This document shows positions 44,185-52,035 of a stretch of 64,000 nucleotides of DNA, piece after piece. Source of the stretch: Paenibacillus castaneae (GTDB lineage: Bacteria; Bacillota; Bacilli; Paenibacillales; Paenibacillaceae); NCBI RefSeq assembly GCF_002884445.1, contig NZ_KZ614144.1, positions 5,692,712 through 5,756,711 on the forward strand. Direction: 5' to 3'. Position 1 is the stretch's first letter. Each line of letters starts with the position of its first letter. Both the position numbers and the translations under genes were made by a program. A model generated the notes under the pieces. The model was not told where the DNA came from, searched no databases, and was given only the letters and a program-made list of their open reading frames with translations.

Positions 44185-44403
44185 TTATTGAGTGTCTTCG
44201 TCGCTTTTGTACTCCAAAATATCACCTGGCTGACAATCCAAAGTCTTACATATCGCTTCTAATGTTGAAAAACGAACCGCTTTTGCTTTCCCATTTTTCA
44301 GAATGGAAAGATTCGCCATAGTAATTCCAACCCTCTCCGAAAGCTCCGTTACGCTCATTTTTCGTTTTGCTAACATCACATCAATATTAATAATAATTGC
44401 CAT
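44185..44403 (-). CDS. Small XRE/Cro-type HTH regulator (YozG-like)
   Basis: 72 residues, all helix-turn-helix: MLAKRKMSVTELSERVG, ITMANLSILKNGKAKAVRFS, CQPGDILEY. This is the short Cro/CI type found next to DUF2975 genes in Bacillus (YozG with YoaS). ATG 44403 follows GAGGTGG, which overlaps the stop region of the upstream DUF2975 gene, so the two are one operon. It probably autoregulates through the inverted repeat at 44944-44962. Confidence 0.88.
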   Translation of the reverse strand: MAIIINIDVMLAKRKMSVTELSERVGITMANLSILKNGKAKAVRFSTLEAICKTLDCQPGDILEYKSDEDTQ

Positions 44404-44413
44404 ATGCTCCACC

Positions 44414-44896
44414 TCAGACCGTTAAATCATTTTCTGATTTTATATTAATAGCTTCTTGTAAAATTCTTTGGAGAACAGCAACAAAAACGGCGATCACCAT
44501 AGAGGCGAAAATAATGACCAATCCCATTGGCATGAAACTTGGAGGGTCAACTCTCTTCCCCATGAGATAGTAGAGTGGCATACCTAGCAGGTACAAGGTA
44601 CTGATTGTGATGGCACAGTATTTTATATTCTTTAAAGCTTTTACAGATAATTCCGAGAACGCTTGGTTCTTATCAATATAGGTTAAAAGTTTAAAAGCTT
44701 GATACAGAGCAAAGTAAAAAGGAATCGCTGCTGCGTACATATCGATTAAAACAAGAGATTTCATATAAGCCGTTTCTGGATACAATTCTCCAGCAAAATC
44801 CCCAATCTTAGGCACTAAAAATATGCACAAAGCGAGAATTGGGATTCCAATAAGAATAACAGCTATTTTCAAAAAGAGTGTTTTTCCTCGTTTCAT
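44414..44896 (-). CDS. DUF2975 family membrane protein (YoaS-like)
   Basis: 160 residues with four hydrophobic segments (residues 12-32, 48-70, 95-115 and 125-148) and the DUF2975 core KLLTYIDKNQAFSELSVKAL with KYCAITISTLYLLGMPL. Function not known; nearly always paired with a small XRE gene, as here. GTG 44905 is possible, but GAGGTG is well spaced to ATG 44896. Confidence 0.88.
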   Translation of the reverse strand: MKRGKTLFLKIAVILIGIPILALCIFLVPKIGDFAGELYPETAYMKSLVLIDMYAAAIPFYFALYQAFKLLTYIDKNQAFSELSVKALKNIKYCAITISTLYLLGMPLYYLMGKRVDPPSFMPMGLVIIFASMVIAVFVAVLQRILQEAINIKSENDLTV

Positions 44897-44943
44897 AAAC
44901 TGCACCTCACTTATTTAATGTCAGTTTTTACTTTACCACATAA

Positions 44944-44977
44944 TTTATCGTTTTACGATAAATAAATATCGTTTTAT
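44944..44977. promoter_or_regulatory. Candidate operator for the XRE regulator
   Basis: TTTATCG (44944) and CGATAAA (44956) form a perfect inverted repeat, and ATCGTTTTA occurs twice (44948 and 44969). It sits about 50-80 bp upstream of the DUF2975-XRE operon start, a position fit for autoregulation. Confidence 0.5.
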
Positions 44978-44988
44978 ATAAAAATAAA

Positions 44989-45015
44989 AAGCATTTCTCA
45001 TTACAAAGAAATGCT
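44989..45015 (-). terminator. Terminator of the Cys-rich unknown gene
   Basis: GCATTTCT (44991) pairs with AGAAATGC (45007), and the minus strand continues TTTTTATTTTTATA. It lies between boundary motif 4 and the next module's operator. Confidence 0.8.
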
Positions 45016-45055
45016 CTTACTTTAAAATGTTAAATTTACAACTTATTCAACAAAA

Positions 45056-45072
45056 CTGCCCGTTAGTTGAAC
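45056..45072. repeat. Cassette-boundary motif, copy 4
   Basis: CTGCCCGTTAGTTGAAC; on the minus strand it begins one base after the stop codon of the next gene. TTCAAC five bases upstream (45046) forms a small inverted repeat with its GTTGAA end. Confidence 0.75.
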
Positions 45073-45073
45073 A

Positions 45074-45478
45074 CTATTTCTCTTCTAAACAATTTTCACA
45101 CTCAAGATCTGTCCACGAATTTAATAATTTTATTCCGCAAATTGTACAATTCCTTTTCCCCGAATACCAAGAACCTGTTTTATGGAACAAAGCAACGCTT
45201 TTATCCCAATGAATATTGTCTTCGTGTCCCTGAGGATGAAAATCGCCATCTTCATTGACTGGAGGTGATGGTTCATTGCCTGATAAGAAACCCTTAATCC
45301 AATACTTTGTATTTAAAGGCATGTCAACTATTTCCCCAAGCGAAACATTTAAGAACACATCTTTTTGTGGGCAATACGCAGATATTCTCCCATGAAAAGT
45401 ATGCGGATTCCCCACAATGAAATGCTTGCCCTTTACAATGTTCTTCAAGAATGAACCATAGGTCTTTATCAAAATCAT
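45074..45478 (-). CDS. Unknown protein with C-terminal CxxC-x14-CxxC
   Basis: 134 residues, not recognised. The last 25 residues (NCTICGIKL through LECENCLEEK) carry two CxxC pairs that could bind zinc. The middle is acidic and Pro/Gly-rich (FLSGNEPSPPVNEDGDF, HPQGHEDNIHW). The ribosome site before ATG 45478 is poor. In another frame a TTG a few codons upstream gives a plausible N-terminus (MKQIHDFDKDLWFILEEHC), so an early frameshift is possible. It occupies one motif-bounded unit of the array and ends exactly at a boundary motif. Confidence 0.5.
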   Translation of the reverse strand: MILIKTYGSFLKNIVKGKHFIVGNPHTFHGRISAYCPQKDVFLNVSLGEIVDMPLNTKYWIKGFLSGNEPSPPVNEDGDFHPQGHEDNIHWDKSVALFHKTGSWYSGKRNCTICGIKLLNSWTDLECENCLEEK

Positions 45479-45553
45479 GAATTTGTTTCAATTGCTCACG
45501 ACCTAAACGTCACTTTTTTAATATTATATATTACATTCATTTATTACATTATC

Positions 45554-45570
45554 CTGCCCGTTAGCTTAAT
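45554..45570. repeat. Cassette-boundary motif, copy 5
   Basis: CTGCCCGTTAGCTTAAT between the Cys-rich gene and the right 245-bp repeat. Confidence 0.7.
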
Positions 45571-45599
45571 GAAGCATCGTTATTCTAATACTTTATTTT

Positions 45600-45844
45600 C
45601 TCAGTCTAGAACTTTATTTTCTTCTGACACTACAAAGATATGAAAACAGTTAGATTAAATCGAAATAGATCCAGTGCTGGCAAGGGATTACGGGGATATT
45701 GATCGAGAAAAAGTGAGGAAGAGATCGGATTGAAAAAGAAAAAGCCGAGTGAAACCAGGAGGAAATACCTGAAATCAGTTCGGCTTGTAGTTAAACTTAA
45801 TAAGTTTTGTGCATGGTTTGTATGGTGGGCGTTATAGTTTGTTG
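45600..45844 (-). repeat. Right copy of the 245-bp direct repeat, next to glmS
   Basis: Same orientation as 37455-37699. It ends 13 bp before the glmS stop codon on the plus-strand map. The terminator-like stem at 45742-45786 (AAGCCGA...TCGGCTT), followed on the minus strand by TTTTTCTTTTT, would serve glmS. Confidence 0.9.
45730..45787 (-). terminator. Terminator of glmS inside the right repeat
   Basis: AAGCCGAGTGAAACCAGG pairs with CCTGAAATCAGTTCGGCTT; T-rich tail on the minus strand. Confidence 0.75.
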
Positions 45845-45851
45845 AACTAAC
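45838..45851. repeat. Inverted boundary motif beside the glmS stop
   Basis: TTGTTGAACTAAC on the plus strand is the reverse complement of the GTTAGTTNAACAA part of the array motifs. It is absent at the matching place of the left 245-bp repeat, so it marks the glmS-side edge of the island. Confidence 0.5.
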
Positions 45852-45857
45852 AATCCC

Positions 45858-47690
45858 CTACTCCACCGTAACGCTCTTAGCCAAGTTTCTTGGCTTATCC
45901 ACGTCATGCTCCAGTGCTAACGAAGCGTAGTAAGAGATCAGCTGCAGCGGTACTACAGCAAGTGCTGGCGCTAAGATAGGAAGTGTTTTCGGAATCGCGA
46001 AAATTTCGTCGACAGATTTCGCTACTTCTTCTTCGGAGCCTGCATTCGCTATTGCGAGTACATGTGCGCCGCGCGCTTTCACTTCTTTAATGTTGCTAAG
46101 TGTTTTTTCGTAAAGCTCTTCTTGTGTCACGACTGCGATGACAGGAATGCCCTCTTCAATCAGCGCTAGTGTTCCGTGCTTCAACTCGCCTGCCGCATAG
46201 GCTTCCGAGTGAATATAAGAAATTTCCTTCAGCTTCAGCGAGCCTTCCTGCGCTACTGCATAATCAACGCCGCGTCCGATGAAGAAAAGGTGCTTATGGT
46301 GTGAAATAGATTCTGCTACTTGCTTAAGCTCGCCAGCTTGCTCAAGAATGCTCTCCACTTGTGCAGGCAGCTGGTGCATAGCCGTAATTACGTCAGCGAT
46401 ATACGCATCTGTTTGTGTTCCTAATGTTCCAGCCAGATGAAGGCCGAACAAGTAGAACGCGATTAGCTGCGACGTATATGCTTTGGTCGAAGCGACAGCA
46501 ATTTCAAGGCCAGCCCATGTAATAAGCACGAAATCAGCTTCGCGTGCAACAGAGCTCCCCACAACGTTTGTGATCGCAAGTACACGAGCGCCATTACGCT
46601 GTGCTTCGCGCAATGCTGCGAGCGTATCAGCTGTTTCACCGGATTGGCTCACTACGATTACAAGCGTGTCTGGTGTAATAATTGGCGAGCGGTAGCGGTA
46701 TTCCGAAGCTACATCATTTTCTACAGGAATACGTGCAAGCGACTCAATTACGCTTTTGCCGACCAATCCCGCATGGTATGCCGTACCACATGCTACGATA
46801 TGCACCTTACGAATCGATTTAATATATTCAGCTGTCATTCCCAGCTCTTTCAGTTCAACAGATTTGCCATCTTCCGAGATGCGGCTCATCATCGTGTCGC
46901 GGTATGCTTTAGGCTGCTCGTAGATCTCCTTCAGCATGAAGTGATCAAATCCGGCTTTCTCCGCCGTTACAATATCCCAATCGACATGAAATATTTCCTT
47001 GGAAATACTTTCGCCTTCTGTCGTCATCAGTTCGACACTATTACGTGTCAGCACAGCCATTTCGCCGTCGTTCAAAATATAGACGTTGCGCGTATGCTCA
47101 AGAATTGCCGGAATATCCGATCCGATAAAGTTCTCGCCTTCTCCTACGCCGATTACGAGCGGGCTTGCAAATCGAACCGCAACTAGACGATCTGGTTCAT
47201 ATTCAGTCAATACGCCAAGAGCGAATGCTCCACGCATACGTTTAACTGCGCGTTGAACCGCTTCAACGATATTGCCGTCATATTCGTCAGCAACCAGGTG
47301 GGAAATCACTTCTGTATCTGTCTCCGATACAAAAATATGCCCTTTCGCCTTCAATTCTTCTTTCAAGTGCAGGTAGTTCTCTATAATGCCGTTATGAACG
47401 ACAGAAAATTTAGCTGTATTGTCGGTATGCGGATGTGAGTTCACATCAGACGGCTTACCGTGAGTTGCCCAGCGCGTATGACCGATTCCAACAAAACCTT
47501 CGAGCGGCTCATCGCGGAGCAAGCCTTCAAGATTCGCCAAGCGACCTTTGGACTTTGTAATTTCAAGCCCGTTTTTCGTGAAGACAGCGATACCGGCGGA
47601 ATCATAACCCCGATACTCCAGCTTCTTCAATCCTTCGAGCAAAATGTCCTGCGAGTCGCGTTTACCAATATATCCTACAATTCCACACAT
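45858..47690 (-). CDS. glmS: Glutamine--fructose-6-phosphate aminotransferase (isomerising)
   Basis: Makes glucosamine-6-phosphate from fructose-6-phosphate and glutamine, the first step towards UDP-GlcNAc for the wall. 610 residues: N-terminal class II amidotransferase (MCGIVGYIG, nucleophile Cys2 after Met removal; GHTRWATHG) and two SIS isomerase domains (VSQSGETADTLAAL; FIGRGVDYAVAQEGSLKLKE), ending DKPRNLAKSVTVE, the usual C-terminus. Start at ATG 47690 with GGAGG 12 bases upstream. Controlled by the ribozyme in its leader. Downstream of glmM, cdaR and cdaA. Confidence 0.98.
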   Translation of the reverse strand: MCGIVGYIGKRDSQDILLEGLKKLEYRGYDSAGIAVFTKNGLEITKSKGRLANLEGLLRDEPLEGFVGIGHTRWATHGKPSDVNSHPHTDNTAKFSVVHNGIIENYLHLKEELKAKGHIFVSETDTEVISHLVADEYDGNIVEAVQRAVKRMRGAFALGVLTEYEPDRLVAVRFASPLVIGVGEGENFIGSDIPAILEHTRNVYILNDGEMAVLTRNSVELMTTEGESISKEIFHVDWDIVTAEKAGFDHFMLKEIYEQPKAYRDTMMSRISEDGKSVELKELGMTAEYIKSIRKVHIVACGTAYHAGLVGKSVIESLARIPVENDVASEYRYRSPIITPDTLVIVVSQSGETADTLAALREAQRNGARVLAITNVVGSSVAREADFVLITWAGLEIAVASTKAYTSQLIAFYLFGLHLAGTLGTQTDAYIADVITAMHQLPAQVESILEQAGELKQVAESISHHKHLFFIGRGVDYAVAQEGSLKLKEISYIHSEAYAAGELKHGTLALIEEGIPVIAVVTQEELYEKTLSNIKEVKARGAHVLAIANAGSEEEVAKSVDEIFAIPKTLPILAPALAVVPLQLISYYASLALEHDVDKPRNLAKSVTVE

Positions 47691-47804
47691 AATTTAATAG
47701 GCCTCCGATAAGGTGTATTTCCCGTCCTAACCGGATGCCTGCCAAAGTGCGGCACAGGCAAATATGAAGTTGTCACAGATTAATCCCATTTATTGCGGAA
47801 AGGA

Positions 47805-48085
47805 AAATGTAACCCCTCTGCCCGTGCCCACCCCACTGGTGGCATCCTGGACATTTGGGAGTAATTCTTTAATTGCATAAAAGATATAGCAGCCTGCCGC
47901 ACGATTGTATGACCGGTCGCCCGGCCGTTTTACGTAACGGCTCTCGGTTGGCTTACTAATACCGGAAGGTCCCCGCCGAATGTTTCGAACACCTTCACCT
48001 CGTCAGCTTAACCGTATAAACACCCGCTTCAAGCTTATCTTACTCAGCTCTAAAGCAAATCATTTATCACGCAAGCTCTGGCGCT
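47805..48085 (-). promoter_or_regulatory. glmS ribozyme (GlcN6P-activated self-cleaving leader)
   Basis: The minus strand shows the conserved elements in order: AGCGCCAGAGCTTGCGTG at the 5' end (cleavage site beside 48085), GACGAGGTGAAGGTG at 48004-47990, ATTCGGCGGGGACCTTCCGG at 47981-47962 (core pseudoknot strand), and a 3' GCAGAGGGGTTAC near 47820. The first three match the Bacillus glmS ribozyme core almost base for base. It cleaves the transcript when glucosamine-6-phosphate is abundant. Boundaries are approximate at the 3' end. Confidence 0.88.
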
Positions 48086-48209
48086 TAACTAGCTTAAATA
48101 ACCTCGATCCTCGCTTTCCTTCTTGAATCACTTTTCTTATCATATTCATTTTCTGCAAACTTCGCAACCCATTGCTTGAAAATACCTCTTACTTCTTCCA
48201 AAAAAGTAC

Positions 48210-48250
48210 AGGTGAAGACCCTGCAGCCGCAAGAACTGAGAGTCTTCGAC
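48210..48250 (-). terminator. Possible terminator after glmM
   Basis: GAAGAC near 48212 pairs with GTCTTC near 48242 on the complementary side, and the minus strand continues ACCTGTACTTTTTTGG. The stem is short, so confidence is low. It would uncouple glmM from the glmS ribozyme leader. Confidence 0.4.
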
Positions 48251-48266
48251 AAAATCCCTTATTTCA

Positions 48267-49607
48267 TTAGCCTAGCTCGCTTTTCACCACTTCGACGATT
48301 TGAGCCACGTATGACTCTACCATCTCTTTGTCCGGGCCTTCAGCCATAACACGAATCAGAGATTCAGTGCCTGATGGACGCACAAGCACACGCCCCTCGT
48401 CACCAAGCTCCCGCTCCACGCGCTGTACCGCTTCCTCAATTGCTACGTTTCCTAGGTATAGGCTCTTATCTCCTACACGTACGTTCACGAGCTGCTGTGG
48501 ATATTTACGCATAAGACCTTTAAGCTCACTCAGCATTTTACCGGAAGCTGACAGTGTATCTACAAGCTGAAGAGCAGTTAGAATGCCGTCGCCAGTCGTA
48601 ATATGATCAAGGAAAATAACGTGGCCGGATTGCTCGCCTCCAAGATTGAAGCCGCCGCGGCGCATTTCTTCCATTACATAACGATCTCCTACCGCTGTTT
48701 GTGCTGTCTTCAGGCCGATTCGCTCCGTCCCTTTGAAGAAGCCGATATTGGCCATGACGGTAGTTACAATCGTATCTTCCTTCAGCTTGCCCGCCCGCTT
48801 CATCGCGTCGCCAATGATACATAGAATAAAGTCTCCGTCGACCTCTTCCCCCTTCTCGTCAATGGCAATCAATCGGTCTGCGTCGCCGTCAAAAGAAAGA
48901 CCTAAGTCTGCTCCGTGCTTCAGCACCTGCTCAGTCAAATATTCCGGATGCGTTGAACCAACGCCTGCATTAATATTAAGTCCGTCCGGCTCTGCACCAA
49001 CGGTAATAATATCCGCTCCAAGCTCGCGGAATACGGAAGGGGCAAGCTCATAGGCGGAACCGTTCGCGCAGTCAAGAACGATTTTGAGTCCGCTGAAATC
49101 GCCTTTTATAGTCGTTTTCAGATAGTCCAGATAGCGCTGCTTCGCGCCTTTGTCACTAGAAACAGCACCAATATCTCCACCCTCAGGGCGCGGCAATCCG
49201 TCGACAACTGCATCTATGAGTTGTTCAATTTCCAGTTCCGTATCATCCGATAGTTTAAAGCCGTCTCCAGCGAAAAATTTAATGCCATTATCTTCTACAG
49301 GATTATGCGATGCCGAAATCATAACACCCGCGTCTGCATTCAGTTCGCGTGTTATGTATGCCACTGCTGGCGTTGATACAACGCCAAGACGAACAACGCT
49401 TGCTCCTATCGATAATAAGCCTGCGATTAACGCAGATTCCAGCATTGGGCCCGATATACGTGTATCCAAGCCGATTACTACCTTAGGCTTATTAGCCTTT
49501 CTTGTTAGAACATAGCCGCCACAGCGGCCAATCTTGTAAGCTAGCTCTGGTGTCAGCTCTCGATTAGCTACACCGCGCACCCCGTCAGTACCGAAATATT
49601 TCCCCAT
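48267..49607 (-). CDS. glmM: Phosphoglucosamine mutase
   Basis: Interconverts glucosamine-6-phosphate and glucosamine-1-phosphate. 446 residues: MGKYFGTDGVRGVAN at the start, catalytic phosphoserine Ser100 in MISASHNP, metal-binding LSFDGDADRLIAID, sugar loop GGEQSGHVIF, and phosphate loop VRPSGTESLIRVM near the end. ATG 49607 after AAAGGAG. Forms the conserved cdaA-cdaR-glmM set; in relatives CdaA, CdaR and GlmM interact physically and GlmM damps c-di-AMP synthesis. Confidence 0.98.
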   Translation of the reverse strand: MGKYFGTDGVRGVANRELTPELAYKIGRCGGYVLTRKANKPKVVIGLDTRISGPMLESALIAGLLSIGASVVRLGVVSTPAVAYITRELNADAGVMISASHNPVEDNGIKFFAGDGFKLSDDTELEIEQLIDAVVDGLPRPEGGDIGAVSSDKGAKQRYLDYLKTTIKGDFSGLKIVLDCANGSAYELAPSVFRELGADIITVGAEPDGLNINAGVGSTHPEYLTEQVLKHGADLGLSFDGDADRLIAIDEKGEEVDGDFILCIIGDAMKRAGKLKEDTIVTTVMANIGFFKGTERIGLKTAQTAVGDRYVMEEMRRGGFNLGGEQSGHVIFLDHITTGDGILTALQLVDTLSASGKMLSELKGLMRKYPQQLVNVRVGDKSLYLGNVAIEEAVQRVERELGDEGRVLVRPSGTESLIRVMAEGPDKEMVESYVAQIVEVVKSELG

Positions 49608-49670
49608 AATTCAACATGCTCCTTTGTTATATGCTTAGTTATTTCTTATATACATTCACTGCTTCATCAT

Positions 49671-51047
49671 TTATGTGTTCGTGTTGGTTCCGCCCGTTGC
49701 GTTGCCGCCTCCGCCGCCTCCGCCGGGATCAGGAGTAGCCGTTGGAGGCTGGGTCGTTTCCGAACCATGTCCATCATCCGGCTCGACCGGATCTGTCATG
49801 GCGGCTTGATCGTCAATAATATCGATAGTTATGGTTAGCAATTGCCCCTCATTTACGATCTGCACATAGGATGGCACGTCTACCTGCAGCGTAACAACAT
49901 GTGTGCCTGGTGCAAGCCCCTCAACGTTCGCAATTAGACTAATCTCATCGTTTTTCAGGGCGGAAAGCACTGTCTCCGCGCCGCTGACGGTCAAATTGAA
50001 TTTGCCGTCGGCAGGTGTTCGGATCACGGCTGACAAACCATCGGCAACGCCATTAATCGTCACAGGAAGCCCCGTCATTGTTCGAGTGATATTGGGCGCC
50101 ACAACCACATTAATCGATAGCTCAGCCGGGTCGACCGACTTAATGCCGTCAATGAGCTGTGTTTTGACCATAACACTTCCGGACTGCTTCACCTTCGATA
50201 AATCGAGAACGACACCGTCATATACGAGCAGCGCGTCCAGCGTCTTCTGATCACCGAACACGGTCACTTTGTCGACAACTGGCTTCATGGAAACAAGACT
50301 TAAGCCTTCAGGCAGGCTTCCCGTATAGCTGACCTGAAGTGGCAGCGTTTTGAATGGCAAAGTGACCTTCGCCTCAACATGGACAGTCTCAGGGCTGACT
50401 TTGGCATGTGTCATTTCAATGCCATCTGTATCATATACCATAACCTTGGCTTTTTTGTTAACTACTGTTTTGTCCGCACCCTCAACGTTAATTTCAACGG
50501 ATACAAGCCCGACACGGCTCATATCTTCCTTCGGCAGCGTGACCTTCACCTCATTAGTAGGTGCAACTACCGTTGGTGTACCCGCTATAAACCCAGCTGC
50601 CGGCGTTCCTTCCGCAACGACCTGCATCTCGAAGGATTTCGTCATTATCTCCTGCAGCTGCACCTTAACCGTACGAGGAGACATCTGCACGAGCTGAATT
50701 CCTTTCGGCAAGCTATAGGTTAGCGGCAATTCCTGTATTCCTGCTTTGGCATTCTTCAAATCTACTTTAACAATATAATCATCATCCGAGGATGCATTCA
50801 TCAGACTCGTAAGCCGTCCTTGCACGTCAAGTCTTACTACAGTAGGCTCCATAGCCGTTAAAATATATTTTTCACTGTTCAAGCCCTCCGTCTTGATGAC
50901 GGCTGCTTCAATTGTTTTCGTATCTACGCTTGACGTTATAGTCTGCGGCGTTTTCTCTGTATCAATATGAACGACCGCCCATAAAAGCAATGCGAGAACA
51001 ACAGAAATAATTTTAAGAGCGGTGGGATGACTTAGCCATTTATCCAT
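49671..51047 (-). CDS. cdaR: CdaA regulatory protein (YbbR-domain protein)
   Basis: About 458 residues. A single N-terminal transmembrane anchor (ALKIISVVLALLLWAVVHID) is followed by four YbbR repeats on the outer face (VRLDVQGRLTSL, VKVTLPKEDMSRVGLVSVEI, VTVFGDQKTLDALL, FNLTVSGAETVLSAL). An acidic, Gly-rich, probably disordered tail (DPGGGGGGGNATGG) ends the protein. It modulates the diadenylate cyclase. The start is ATG 51047 with AAAGGAGG upstream, overlapping the cdaA 3' end by 8 bp; the longer frame to 51110 is rejected. Confidence 0.93.
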   Translation of the reverse strand: MDKWLSHPTALKIISVVLALLLWAVVHIDTEKTPQTITSSVDTKTIEAAVIKTEGLNSEKYILTAMEPTVVRLDVQGRLTSLMNASSDDDYIVKVDLKNAKAGIQELPLTYSLPKGIQLVQMSPRTVKVQLQEIMTKSFEMQVVAEGTPAAGFIAGTPTVVAPTNEVKVTLPKEDMSRVGLVSVEINVEGADKTVVNKKAKVMVYDTDGIEMTHAKVSPETVHVEAKVTLPFKTLPLQVSYTGSLPEGLSLVSMKPVVDKVTVFGDQKTLDALLVYDGVVLDLSKVKQSGSVMVKTQLIDGIKSVDPAELSINVVVAPNITRTMTGLPVTINGVADGLSAVIRTPADGKFNLTVSGAETVLSALKNDEISLIANVEGLAPGTHVVTLQVDVPSYVQIVNEGQLLTITIDIIDDQAAMTDPVEPDDGHGSETTQPPTATPDPGGGGGGGNATGGTNTNT

Positions 51048-51885
51048 GACGGCCTCCTTTGCGCTTCCAAAGCGAAGATAGGTTGAAGCGACTCTTGCTG
51101 CTGCTGGCATCCGTCTTCGGCGTCAGCTCATCGAACAGCTTCGAAATGAGCGATTCCTCGTTAATATCGCGTACAATCATCCCGCCAAGCGATAATGATA
51201 TTTGCCCGGTCTCCTCAGATACTGTAACGGACACCGCATCCGTTACTTCACTCACGCCAATAGCAGCGCGGTGGCGAGTACCGAGCTCTTTGCTTATAAA
51301 AGGGTTTTCCGAAAGCGGCAAATAGCATCCAGCAGCCATAATTTGGTTGCCGCGTATAATAACCGCTCCATCATGCAGCGGTGTATTCGGCGTGAATATA
51401 TTTATAAGCAGCTCCGATGTTATTTTCGATTCCATGCGGATACCCGATTCAACCAGTTCGCTTAAGCCAGTGGTCCGTTCAAAGACGATTAGAGCTCCTA
51501 TCTTACGGCTTGCCATGAAACGAATAGCTTTAATGACGCCGTCGATTTGCTCGCTCACTACATCACGGTCAAGCGAATTGGAGCGCGAAAATAGCTTCCC
51601 GCGTCCAAGCTGCTCCAGCACACGTCTAAGCTCAGGCTGGAAAATAATAAGCACTGTTACGATCCCGAGCGTGAACATCTGATTCATTAGCCATTTCAGC
51701 GTGTATAGGTTGAACCATGTGCTCAGCGCCCACACTGCAACGAGTAGAAATATACCTTTCAAAAGCTGGACCGCGCGGGTTCCGCGAACAAGCAAAATCA
51801 TTTTATAAATGATATAGCTTACTATGCCAACATCTATGATGTCCTTTAACCAGTCATGCCAGGTTAAATCCGAGAAATAACTCAT
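51040..51885 (-). CDS. cdaA: Diadenylate cyclase
   Basis: Condenses two ATP to the messenger c-di-AMP, controlling potassium and turgor. 281 residues with three hydrophobic segments in the first 85 and the DAC domain (about 95-235): TPLHDGAVIIRG with the DGA motif and GTRHRAAIGVSE with the RHR motif. ATG 51906 would add seven residues; a GGGGG stretch seven bases before ATG 51885 supports the shorter form. Translationally coupled to cdaR. Confidence 0.95.
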   Translation of the reverse strand: MSYFSDLTWHDWLKDIIDVGIVSYIIYKMILLVRGTRAVQLLKGIFLLVAVWALSTWFNLYTLKWLMNQMFTLGIVTVLIIFQPELRRVLEQLGRGKLFSRSNSLDRDVVSEQIDGVIKAIRFMASRKIGALIVFERTTGLSELVESGIRMESKITSELLINIFTPNTPLHDGAVIIRGNQIMAAGCYLPLSENPFISKELGTRHRAAIGVSEVTDAVSVTVSEETGQISLSLGGMIVRDINEESLISKLFDELTPKTDASSSKSRFNLSSLWKRKGGRHG

Positions 51886-51995
51886 ATGCCAACCCCCAAC
51901 AGCCATTACGCCTTGTATCTAATTATCGGTATTCAACTTTATTATTTTCTAGATGTGGGGTTAGAAATCCTTTTTTTTAAAATAAATTAAATAAA

Positions 51996-52027
51996 TTAAA
52001 AAAACGCCCCCCTTTAATCAGGGAGGC
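51996..52027 (-). terminator. Terminator of sigW-rsiW
   Basis: GCCCCCC (52006) pairs with GGGAGGC (52021), and the minus strand continues GTTTTTTTAATTT. Confidence 0.8.
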
Positions 52028-52035
52028 AGTCTGAA

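Noticed and set aside
43178..45570. CRISPR array
   Set aside because: The CCCGTTAG motifs are unevenly spaced with genes between them and are not 24-40-bp regular repeats; no cas genes are in the window.
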